DNA of 9,345 nucleotides from Tannerella sp. (lineage in GTDB: Bacteria > Bacteroidota > Bacteroidia > Bacteroidales > Tannerellaceae). The notes under the pieces are model-generated. The model had not been told where the DNA came from. It was given only the letters and a program-made list of their open reading frames with translations, and ran no database searches. The DNA lies in contig JAISYY010000313.1 of assembly GCA_031269635.1 (NCBI GenBank), positions 1 to 9,345 on the forward strand, written 5' to 3'. Position 1 is the first letter of the stretch, and each line of letters opens with the position of its first letter. Shown here piece after piece: positions 1 to 5,595 of the stretch. Both the position numbers and the translations under genes were made by a program.

Positions 1-134
1 ACGCTTCGCTGGTGGAAGCGACAGGTCATGCCATACGCTTAGTTGACGGTAACCGCGAAAATATAAAAATTACAACGCCGGCCGATCTTGCCTGTGCAGC
101 GTTTTTGCTTGTGGAAAAAACGAAAGAAAGTTAA
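1..134 (+). CDS. ispD: 2-C-methyl-D-erythritol 4-phosphate cytidylyltransferase, C-terminal end (partial)
   Basis: This is the last part of a gene that begins upstream of the window; the reading frame has full codons from base 3 and stops at TAA 132-134. The visible peptide contains ASLVEATGHAIRLVDGNREN followed by IKITTPADLACAAFLL. This is the conserved C-terminal signature of IspD: an Asp/Ala-rich stretch before V-E, a G-x-R-x-N segment, then the N-I-K-I-T-T-P-x-D-L motif. IspD joins CTP and 2-C-methyl-D-erythritol 4-phosphate in the cytosolic MEP pathway of isoprenoid precursor synthesis. Nothing upstream is visible, so operon context is unknown. Downstream it converges with a short lipoprotein gene. 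No strong intrinsic terminator follows, only a weak GC-rich inverted repeat around 157-180. The family assignment rests on about 44 residues but the motif is distinctive. Confidence 0.9.
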   Translation, partial: ASLVEATGHAIRLVDGNRENIKITTPADLACAAFLLVEKTKES

Positions 135-256
135 GCGATACGAAATAAATAAACTGTACCGCGGTATTCCGGTATCCTGTGAGGGACAACTTTAGCATCG
201 CATAATATCTTTTTCATTGTTCTATAAACTTAAAGAGTAAATAATTCCGTTTGTTG

Positions 257-511
257 TTATATGAAAAGTTCGTTATCTTCTACCCTATATGAAGTCACAG
301 TTTCCCATGAATCATAGACAATGCCGGCCGGTTTCCATTTCGTGCCCTCCAGCGATATGGAGGCCGGATGAAAATTGTCATCATCCGGCTCCAAGGTATT
401 CCTGTCACTACAACTGCAGAGCATAAAAACGCCTGAAGCAAACAAATGTACTATGTAATACAAGCTCTTCCCTATCCGGCGAAGCGTTTCCTTTCCTTTA
501 TTTGTTTTCAT
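257..511 (-). CDS. Short putative lipoprotein (possibly truncated)
   Basis: An 84-residue protein starting at the ATG at 509-511 (adjacent ATG at 512-514 is equally possible; an ATG at 542-544 is less likely because it adds an unusual Asn/Lys-rich lead). The N-terminus is basic, followed by a hydrophobic stretch (about residues 17-31) and the lipobox-like L-C-S-C with Cys34 as the likely lipidated residue. An acidic segment E-P-D-D-D follows soon after. It would therefore be an envelope lipoprotein. The remainder, with S-L-E-G-T-K-W-K and G-I-V, resembles the first strand of the small lipocalin-like or META-like Bacteroides lipoproteins, but those usually run to well over 120 residues. Here the stop comes after about 50 mature residues and no continuation was found in the other minus-strand frames down to base 135. 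It may be a truncated remnant or a genuinely short protein. Function is unknown. Confidence 0.5.
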   Translation of the reverse strand: MKTNKGKETLRRIGKSLYYIVHLFASGVFMLCSCSDRNTLEPDDDNFHPASISLEGTKWKPAGIVYDSWETVTSYRVEDNELFI

Positions 512-586
512 CATTGTATTGTTTTTATTTTGTTTGTAAATCAAGTTTAGTTTGCATGAATATATTTGTATCTACCTGAATGGCAG

Positions 587-594
587 CAAAATTA
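587..594 (-). promoter_or_regulatory. Possible -7 box for the short lipoprotein gene
   Basis: On the minus strand this reads TAATTTTG, a match to the Bacteroidota -7 consensus TAnnTTTG. It lies about 75 nt upstream of the lipoprotein start at 511, giving an untranslated leader of roughly 65-70 nt. No good TTTG -33 box is found at the expected 19-21 nt spacing, so the call is weak. Confidence 0.3.
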
Positions 595-643
595 AACAGT
601 GCAATGGAAACCTCTAACTGTTTTCGCCAAATTTTTAATATTA

Positions 644-680
644 TGCACCGTATCTTCCGAATACGGTATGTCCCGGTGCA
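644..680. repeat. Compound inverted repeat with two alternative pairings
   Basis: The outer arms TGCACCG (644-650) and CGGTGCA (674-680) are perfect complements. A second perfect 7-bp pairing, ACCGTAT (647-653) with ATACGGT (661-667), shares bases with the left outer arm. The two full stems cannot form together. The element sits in a non-coding gap and does not have a terminator T-run on either strand. Confidence 0.4.
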
Positions 681-735
681 ACATGCGGGAAAAACTTTCA
701 TATTCCGTCGCGCTACCGGAAGGGTAATGCGCGTC

Positions 736-774
736 AAAAAAAAAGAGAGGGCGGGCCTCACGGCCGACCCCCTC
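736..774 (-). terminator. Intrinsic terminator of the frameshifted-gene unit
   Basis: Read on the minus strand, GAGGG (770-774) pairs with CCCTC (747-751) and GGCC (762-765) with GGCC (754-757), enclosing a 4-nt loop and a small internal loop. Nine consecutive T residues follow (736-744 as A on the plus strand). It lies about 90 nt past the stop codon of the gene at 867-1315 and would end transcripts coming from there. Confidence 0.7.
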
Positions 775-830
775 CAAAACAGTTCAAAATAAGTACCCAA
801 CCATATATCTTACGTCTTCCGCCGCGCAAA

Positions 831-847
831 TCACGGGAATCCCGTGA
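831..847. repeat. Perfect 17-nt palindrome
   Basis: TCACGGGAATCCCGTGA consists of two 8-nt arms in perfect inverted symmetry around a single central A. It lies between the stop codon at 867-869 and the terminator of the same unit. It could be an operator-like protein site or a small RNA hairpin near the 3' end; no regulator is identified. Confidence 0.45.
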
Positions 848-866
848 AACAGGATACATTATGTGT

Positions 867-1315
867 TCAGACAGTTTCAATAATATTGAAGGTGATGATC
901 TTCCGTCCCTTCCAGGCGCCTTTGCCGCGGATGATGACGCAGGCGGTACCGGGGCGGTTGCGCTGCATGGCGCAAACGTCACGGAGTGTGTCGGGGCGGG
1001 ATAATCATTTGCAGAAAGGGCGTCGGAGATTTCAGGGGTGTGGAGTAAGGCGTATGCAAGTTCGCCGCCGCGGGGGACGGCGAAGCGACGGCCTGTGCAG
1101 CGGGCTTCGCGTACGTTGCGTGAGGTGATACGCGGAATGAATCTTTCCCGCCCGAAGCGTGAGGTGAGGAACCGGCGTTTTTGGAACGGCTGGGAACAAG
1201 ACGGCCTGTCCCGCATACCGCCGGCTGTTGAAATTTGTTTACCGGGTTGGGGGACGGTCTGTTTCGAAGTCGTAAGTGACAGTTCGCCGTATATGTTTAT
1301 TATCCTTGCCGCCAT
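867..1315 (-). pseudogene. Unidentified gene with an apparent 1-nt frameshift
   Basis: The start ATG at 1313-1315 is a short distance below a good Bacteroidota promoter. The first frame runs from there and reads plausibly through R-E-A-R-C-T-G-R-R-F-A-V-P-R-G-G-E-L-A-Y to about base 1003, with strongly G/C third positions. After that, good codon use moves to the frame shifted by -1. Bases 867-1004 in that frame encode RDVCAMQRNRPGTACVIIRG, then K-G-A-W-K-G-R-K and I-I-T-F-N-I-I-E-T-V before a stop. Adding one base near 1003 would join the two parts into a protein of about 149 residues. Left uncorrected, the first frame stays open to base 758 but becomes Ala/Ser/Pro-rich and runs into the terminator, which argues against it being the real C-terminus. 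The first 40 or so residues are less convincing and may hold a further lesion. I do not recognise the family. A decayed gene, a sequencing error and programmed -1 frameshifting are all possible. Confidence 0.45.
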
Positions 1316-1334
1316 TTCTGCAAATTTTTGACGT

Positions 1335-1365
1335 CAAAAATAATAAGTATTTTGCTAATATGCAA
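1335..1365 (-). promoter_or_regulatory. Promoter of the frameshifted gene
   Basis: On the minus strand a TTG (1363-1365) is followed after 20 nt by TATTTTTG (1335-1342), matching the -33 / TAnnTTTG architecture used by the primary sigma factor of Bacteroidota. Transcription would begin near 1328, about 13 nt before the ATG at 1315. Confidence 0.6.
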
Positions 1366-1484
1366 CAGACAGGGCTTCCGGAAGTACAAATAAAATTTCA
1401 ACATACAGCACATCCGTCTGCGAAACGGGTGGGAGGGTATGGGCCTTCTACAATATCATAATCGCGAGCAGGTTGTAGCGCTTT

Positions 1485-1526
1485 AAAAAACATGTCCCCT
1501 GACAGAGAAAACCTTCAGGGGACATG
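1485..1526 (-). terminator. Intrinsic terminator of tRNA-Lys
   Basis: A perfect 12-bp stem (CATGTCCCCTGA at 1491-1502 with TCAGGGGACATG at 1515-1526) closes a 12-nt loop. On the minus strand it is followed by six T residues (1485-1490). It begins 29 nt past the 3' end of the tRNA gene, so the tRNA appears to be a single-gene transcription unit. Confidence 0.85.
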
Positions 1527-1554
1527 CATCCTTACTTATGACAATTATTCGTAG

Positions 1555-1627
1555 TGATTTGCCTGGGATTCGAACCCAGGACCCCATCCTTAAAAGGGAT
1601 GTGCTCTACCTGCTGAGCTAGCAAATC
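1555..1627 (-). tRNA. tRNA-Lys (anticodon TTT)
   Basis: A complete 73-nt cloverleaf on the minus strand. The acceptor arms GATTTGC (1621-1627) and GCAAATC (1556-1562) pair fully, with A as discriminator base at 1555. The D arm GCTC/GAGC, the anticodon arm CATCC/GGATG around loop CTTTTAA, and the T arm CTGGG/CCCAG around TTCGAAT are all present. The anticodon at 1592-1594 is TTT, which reads AAA and AAG lysine codons. The 3' CCA is not encoded and must be added after transcription. The gene stands alone with its own promoter and terminator. Confidence 0.97.
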
Positions 1628-1656
1628 GACCGGGACATTCTTTTGAAATGCGGGTG

Positions 1657-1686
1657 CAAAGGTAGCGTTTTTTTTTTTACCTGCAA
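1657..1686 (-). promoter_or_regulatory. Promoter of tRNA-Lys
   Basis: On the minus strand TTG (1684-1686) is followed after 19 nt by TACCTTTG (1657-1664), a full match to TAnnTTTG. The spacer contains a run of eleven A residues. Transcription would begin near 1650, about 23 nt upstream of the mature tRNA 5' end. Confidence 0.8.
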
Positions 1687-1756
1687 TTTTTTTCCTGCAT
1701 TTTTACTCATTTTGTTTTTTTTAGCAGAAAAATCAACTTCCTGTCGGAAAATGCGT

Positions 1757-1764
1757 TATATTTG
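1757..1764 (+). promoter_or_regulatory. -7 box for the barrel / HhH / radical SAM operon
   Basis: TATATTTG matches the TAnnTTTG -7 element and lies about 33 nt upstream of the ATG at 1797. This argues against the GTG at 1764, which is inside the promoter. The -33 region is poor (no TTTG at the right spacing), so the promoter may be weak or activator-dependent. It is divergent from the tRNA-Lys promoter, with about 70 nt between the two -33 areas. Confidence 0.5.
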
Positions 1765-1796
1765 TGGGGAATATAAAACTTTCGGCTCTTATGCAG

Positions 1797-2609
1797 ATGA
1801 AACGAATCCTTATCCTGTTTTTCTCCGGGTGGTTTGTCTATTTAACAGCTGTTGCTACTGACAATCTGCGCATACCGGACTTGCGGACGTTAAGCCTCGG
1901 CGGTGGGGGTGTAACGGAAACTCCGCTTTTTAACCCGGCTCTCTTGGCCGTACAGAAACGGAATAAATTGTATGCGAACTATTACAACCGGTATTCTATC
2001 AGCGAATTAGCGACGGTAAGCGGCGGCTTTTACTGTGTGAATGACATTCTGCCCGCGGGTATTGAGATCACTTCGTTTGGATACGACGAATACCGCGAAA
2101 GCCTTTTCAGGCTGTCAACGGGTAAACAGATCGCTCACAAATGGTCGCTTGGAGTAGCCTTTCAATATGCATTGCTTCAATCGGCGCTTTTTGAAGAAAG
2201 TTCCGGCAGAATATCCGCAGATATCGGCATTATGTACCGGCCTGTTGAAAACGTGTTGACAGGATTGTCAATATTACACTTCCCCTCCTTTAAGACAGGA
2301 GATAAGAATATTGACAATAAACATATTGCATCCTATTCCGTACAGTTAGGGTTCAACTGGGATGTTTTGAACATGGTGTTGATAACCGGAAGTCTCGAAA
2401 ACAGCGAAGAAGATATCCTCACCGGCTCATTCGGTATGGAATACACGCCGTACGATGATTTCAAAATACGTACCGGCATAAGAACCGCCCCACTCAGACC
2501 GTCATTAGGCGTCGGATACCGTATAGCCGGCATCCATGCGGACATTGGTATGACTTATCATGCCGTACTCGGCGTAAGCATGGGCGTCGGCCTCTCCTTC
2601 TCCTTCTAA
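1797..2609 (+). CDS. Small outer-membrane beta-barrel protein, PorV/PorQ-like
   Basis: A 270-residue protein. The start chosen is the ATG at 1797 because M-K-R-I-L-I-L-F-F begins a standard signal peptide ending near T-A-V-A; the ATG at 1791 is an alternative. The mature N-terminus has L-R-T-L-S-L-G-G-G-G-V and F-N-P-A-L-L, similar to the opening of PorV/PorQ and UPF0164-type barrels (aromatic or Leu, Gly-rich turn, then N-P-A). Alternating amphipathic strands with G-x-G-x-x-Y patterns fill the rest. The last strand ends G-L-S-F-S-F, with the C-terminal Phe typical of barrels inserted by the BAM machinery. It should sit in the outer membrane. PorV-type proteins act as shuttle or channel parts in type IX secretion, but this gene is not shown to be one of them. 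It is first in a likely operon, 57 nt before the HhH-barrel gene. Substrate or role is unknown. Confidence 0.75.
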   Translation: MKRILILFFSGWFVYLTAVATDNLRIPDLRTLSLGGGGVTETPLFNPALLAVQKRNKLYANYYNRYSISELATVSGGFYCVNDILPAGIEITSFGYDEYRESLFRLSTGKQIAHKWSLGVAFQYALLQSALFEESSGRISADIGIMYRPVENVLTGLSILHFPSFKTGDKNIDNKHIASYSVQLGFNWDVLNMVLITGSLENSEEDILTGSFGMEYTPYDDFKIRTGIRTAPLRPSLGVGYRIAGIHADIGMTYHAVLGVSMGVGLSFSF

Positions 2610-2619
2610 AACGACTGAA

Positions 2620-2658
2620 CTATTCACTATTAACTATTCACTATTCACTATTAACTAT
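2620..2658 (+). repeat. Heptamer tandem repeat (CTATTMA)
   Basis: Five complete tandem copies of a 7-nt unit plus a 4-nt partial: CTATTCA, CTATTAA, CTATTCA, CTATTCA, CTATTAA, CTAT. It fills most of the intergenic space between the small barrel gene and the HhH-barrel gene, ending 8 nt before the ATG at 2667. It covers where a ribosome-binding region would be. Confidence 0.9.
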
Positions 2659-2666
2659 AAATCATT

Positions 2667-4736
2667 ATGAAACTTGCCCAAAAACGGATGTTGATAACCT
2701 GGTTGATAACCGTGTTAATAAACTGTCATAATGCTTACAGTCAAGAAATTAATCCTGATGATAAATGGATTGAATACATTGAGGAGCTACTGGAAGATTC
2801 CGAAGACGAAAACAGCGAATCCATCGAATCTTTATACAATGACTTGTCGTATCTCGCCGAGAATCCTTTAAACCTCAACCTCGTCACGGCGGAAGAACTG
2901 AAGAAACTGCCCTTCCTGTCGGATATACAAATCCTTAATATCCTCGATTATCTGAAAAAACAAGGTGAATTCGTCTCCATCTACGAACTCAAAAACATCC
3001 GGTTCCTGGATATGCAGACGATTGAGCTGATTCTTCCGTTCGTATATGTAGGAGAAGTCGACAAAGCGCGCGCCTTTAACTTCAAAAATCTGCTGAAATA
3101 CGGTAAAAACGAATTCCTGCTGCGATACGACAGATGCCTGAACCAAAAAAAAGGGTATGAGGATTATCCCGACAGCATATTGCAGAAATATCCGAACCGC
3201 AAATATGCGGGGGAACCTTTTTATTCATCCGTGCGTTATTCCTATTCGTTCGATAATCGCCTGCAAATGGGATTTGTGGCGGAAAAAGACGCGGGAGAAG
3301 CATTTTGGAACAAACAGCACAAAGGATTCGACCATTATTCGGGGCATCTGTTCCTGAAAGACGCCGGCAAAATAAGAAGTCTGGCTGTCGGGGATTTTAA
3401 AGTTTCATTCGGTCAGGGACTTGTAATAAGCAACGATTTCTCCCCGTCGCGAAGCAGTATGTTATCGCAGGCCGAACGCCGTAACAACGGTTTCAGGCGT
3501 CACTATTCAACAAACGAAAACGATTTTTTCAGGGGCGCAGCCTCCACGATCTCTTTGAAAAGTGTGGATATAAGCGCGTTTTATTCAAGCCGCAACGCGG
3601 ACGCTACGACCGAAGGGCAGACGATTTCATCGTTTAAAACAGATGGTTTGCACCGAACTAAAAGCGATCTGGAGAAAAAACACGCGGTAACGATTCAAAC
3701 GGCAGGCGGTAACATCCGTTACATAAGCCCGCGGCTACTTGTCGGCATTACCGCGTTGACCTGTTCATTCGGCGGATATTCCGTTGACCCCGATCCAAAA
3801 CCTTATAACAAATTTTACTTCCGCGGCAAACGGAATACAAACGCAAGCCTTGATTACAAATGGCAACACGGAAGAACAACTCTCTACGGTGAAACCGCCG
3901 TTTCGCAAAACGGCGCCGCCGCCACCTTAAACGCCCTTCAATGGAGCGCCTCGTCCGGTATCCGGGCGCTCATACTGTACAGATATTACGACCGCAGGTA
4001 CCAGGCGCTCTACGGCAATGCTTTCTCGCAAAGTTCCACCGTTCAAAACGAAGAAGGATTATACGTCAGCATACAATGTGCGCCGATCCCTTACTGGCGG
4101 TTTTCGGGTTATGCCGACTTTTTCCGCTTCCCATGGATTAAATACGGAATAGACGCCCCATCAACCGGGCAGGAATATATGCTCCAGGCCGATTTCAGCA
4201 GGATAAAGAACACGACCGTATCCGCACGGTACCGTTTCCGGCAGCGCGAAAAGAATGTCACGGGAGAACATGAGGTGTCGGTCAGGCCGGAGGGACGGCA
4301 CAGGCTCCGTTTGCAAATAACCCATAAATCGTCAGACCTCATGACACTCCGCACAACAATAGAGGGGAATGTATACGACGAGTACATTTCATCCGCCGAA
4401 CGCGGATGGGTCGTTTCGCAAAATGCAGGCTGGAAAAAACCGGATTCACCCGTTCAGATAGATGTTTACGCCGCATATTTTAACACAACCGGTTACGAGA
4501 GCCGGATTTATTCAAACGAAAAAAACATGCTTTACAGTTTTTCAATGCCGTTCTTTTATGGCGAAGGGATCCGCCTGTCGACCGTGCTGCGTTATAATTT
4601 CAACCCAAGACTTTATCTTTCGGTAAAAGCCGCCTGGACGCATTATTACGACCGCAATACCATCGGCACGGACACGGAGGAAATCGCAGGACACGACAAA
4701 ACCGATTTGTCGGCCCAACTGCGCTGGAAATTCTAA
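2667..4736 (+). CDS. Helix-hairpin-helix plus beta-barrel envelope protein
   Basis: A 689-residue protein. The start M-K-L-A-Q-K-R begins a signal peptide with likely cleavage around A-Y-S / Q26. Residues 28-62 are very acidic. Residues 67-126 resemble two ComEA-type helix-hairpin-helix units: N-L-V-T-A-E-E-L-K-K-L-P, then helices, then F-V-S-I-Y-E-L-K-N-I. The hairpin glycines of ComEA (L-P-G-I-G) are replaced by L-P-F-L-S, so DNA binding is doubtful and a structural role is likely. From about residue 145 to the end the sequence is a run of amphipathic strands rich in Tyr, Arg and Phe, closing with A-Q-L-R-W-K-F, which suggests an outer-membrane barrel. Proteins annotated only as helix-hairpin-helix domain-containing with this layout occur in Bacteroidota, to my knowledge without a defined function. 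It lies between a small barrel gene and a radical SAM gene. The exact role is unknown. Confidence 0.75.
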   Translation: MKLAQKRMLITWLITVLINCHNAYSQEINPDDKWIEYIEELLEDSEDENSESIESLYNDLSYLAENPLNLNLVTAEELKKLPFLSDIQILNILDYLKKQGEFVSIYELKNIRFLDMQTIELILPFVYVGEVDKARAFNFKNLLKYGKNEFLLRYDRCLNQKKGYEDYPDSILQKYPNRKYAGEPFYSSVRYSYSFDNRLQMGFVAEKDAGEAFWNKQHKGFDHYSGHLFLKDAGKIRSLAVGDFKVSFGQGLVISNDFSPSRSSMLSQAERRNNGFRRHYSTNENDFFRGAASTISLKSVDISAFYSSRNADATTEGQTISSFKTDGLHRTKSDLEKKHAVTIQTAGGNIRYISPRLLVGITALTCSFGGYSVDPDPKPYNKFYFRGKRNTNASLDYKWQHGRTTLYGETAVSQNGAAATLNALQWSASSGIRALILYRYYDRRYQALYGNAFSQSSTVQNEEGLYVSIQCAPIPYWRFSGYADFFRFPWIKYGIDAPSTGQEYMLQADFSRIKNTTVSARYRFRQREKNVTGEHEVSVRPEGRHRLRLQITHKSSDLMTLRTTIEGNVYDEYISSAERGWVVSQNAGWKKPDSPVQIDVYAAYFNTTGYESRIYSNEKNMLYSFSMPFFYGEGIRLSTVLRYNFNPRLYLSVKAAWTHYYDRNTIGTDTEEIAGHDKTDLSAQLRWKF

Positions 4737-4786
4737 AAAAAAGCGTTTCTTTGTAGCCTGTTATGTGTACATTATTAAAATAAACT

Positions 4787-5566
4787 ATGTCGACTTTACT
4801 ATTCGATGAAATCGTATACGGCCCGGTTAAAAGCCGCAGATTAGGCATCTCGTTAGGCATAAACCTTTCGCCGGTGAACGGCAAAAGATGCACGTTCAAC
4901 TGCATTTACTGCGAATGTGGCCTGAACGAAGAACGCCGCACAAAAACGCCCGCGCCTTCACGCGAAAAGGTCAGGCAGGCCCTGACCGGAAAACTTGCGG
5001 AGATGAATACGGAAGGCGTATGTCCAGATGTTATCACATTTTCAGGAAACGGCGAACCGACCATGCATCCCGATTTTGCAGGCATCATAGACGACACGCT
5101 CGAAATACGGGACAAACTTTGCCCGGGAACAAAAGTGGCCGTACTGTCCAATTCGACCATGTTACATAAGGAGGAAGTAATGCAGGCGCTGTGTAAAGCG
5201 GATGAAAACCTGATGAAGCTGGATGCCGTATCCGACGATTTAATCGGACAAATCGATCAACCCGAAATGCACGATTTCACCGCAGAAAAGGTTGTTGAAC
5301 AACTCTGCCGGTTCAATGGAAAACTAATCATCCAAACGATTTTCCTGAAAGGCGAACACAACGGGGTCTGCATAGATAATACCTGTGACGGTAACGTTGC
5401 GCAGTGGATAGAAGCCCTGAAAAAAATACGCCCGGAAAAAGTGATGATTTATACCATCAACCGGGAAACGCCGGTAAAAACATTGCAGAAAACGCCGGTG
5501 GAAACGCTGGAGCAAATAGCGGAAAAAGTAAGACAGGCCGGTTTTGATGTTTCCGTTTCAACATAA
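4787..5566 (+). CDS. Radical SAM protein (COG0731, TYW1-like)
   Basis: A 259-residue enzyme. Residues 35-42 (C-T-F-N-C-I-Y-C) form the C-x3-C-x2-C motif that binds a [4Fe-4S] cluster and S-adenosylmethionine. The G-N-G-E-P motif at 87-91 is the usual SAM-contact loop. The opening F-D-E-I-V-Y-G-P-V-K-S-R-R-L-G-I-S-L-G is characteristic of the COG0731 group, annotated as Fe-S oxidoreductases related to the wybutosine enzyme TYW1. Bacteria do not make wybutosine, and the bacterial members have no settled substrate that I know of. It should be cytosolic. No flavodoxin domain is attached, and the protein is close to a bare radical SAM barrel in length. It lies 50 nt after the HhH-barrel gene with no clear promoter of its own, so co-transcription is likely. 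Its stop codon is inside a long inverted repeat shared with the convergent peptidase gene. Family call is firm; reaction is unknown. Confidence 0.85.
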   Translation: MSTLLFDEIVYGPVKSRRLGISLGINLSPVNGKRCTFNCIYCECGLNEERRTKTPAPSREKVRQALTGKLAEMNTEGVCPDVITFSGNGEPTMHPDFAGIIDDTLEIRDKLCPGTKVAVLSNSTMLHKEEVMQALCKADENLMKLDAVSDDLIGQIDQPEMHDFTAEKVVEQLCRFNGKLIIQTIFLKGEHNGVCIDNTCDGNVAQWIEALKKIRPEKVMIYTINRETPVKTLQKTPVETLEQIAEKVRQAGFDVSVST

Positions 5567-5578
5567 AACCGGCCTGTC
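5532..5578. terminator. Perfect 14-bp inverted repeat between convergent genes, likely bidirectional terminator
   Basis: GACAGGCCGGTTTT (5532-5545) and AAAACCGGCCTGTC (5565-5578) are perfect complements around a 19-nt loop. The left arm encodes part of the radical SAM C-terminus and the stop codon at 5564-5566 runs into the right arm. No T-run follows on the plus strand; the minus strand continues with a modest T-rich stretch. It may end transcription from both sides or protect mRNA 3' ends. Confidence 0.6.
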
Positions 5579-5595
5579 CCGTATCTACAAAAACC

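Larger units (their letters stand above)
512..866. other. Gap without a convincing gene between two minus-strand units
   Basis: About 355 nt between the lipoprotein start and the end of the frameshifted gene. It holds a possible -7 box, a pair of competing hairpins (644-680), an intrinsic terminator for the unit to the right (736-774) and a 17-nt palindrome (831-847). Short open frames on both strands here have no family resemblance, no promoter at a sensible distance and no steady codon bias, so none is annotated. Confidence 0.5.

Noticed and set aside
157..180. Terminator of ispD
   Set aside because: The TACCGCGGTA palindrome and nearby GGTAT repeats make only short stems and no T-run follows on either strand.
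561..568. TATATTTG on the plus strand as a promoter
   Set aside because: It matches the -7 consensus, but the nearest TTTG upstream is 24 nt away and no credible plus-strand gene or small RNA with a terminator follows.
758..866. Extension of the minus-strand frame from 1315 through to base 758
   Set aside because: After about base 1003 this frame turns into Ala/Ser/Pro-rich sequence with poor codon use, while the -1 frame has a good protein end at 867. The extension also runs into the terminator stem.
844..1331. Overlapping plus-strand open frames and a possible structured RNA such as RNase P RNA or tmRNA
   Set aside because: The plus-strand products are Arg-rich shadows of a GC-rich minus-strand coding region. 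The conserved RNase P RNA and tmRNA signature segments were looked for and not found.
4737..4786. A separate promoter for the radical SAM gene
   Set aside because: A TTTG at 4750-4753 is present, but no TAnnTTTG lies at the right spacing; only a loose TACATTAT at 14 nt. Read-through from the upstream gene is simpler.
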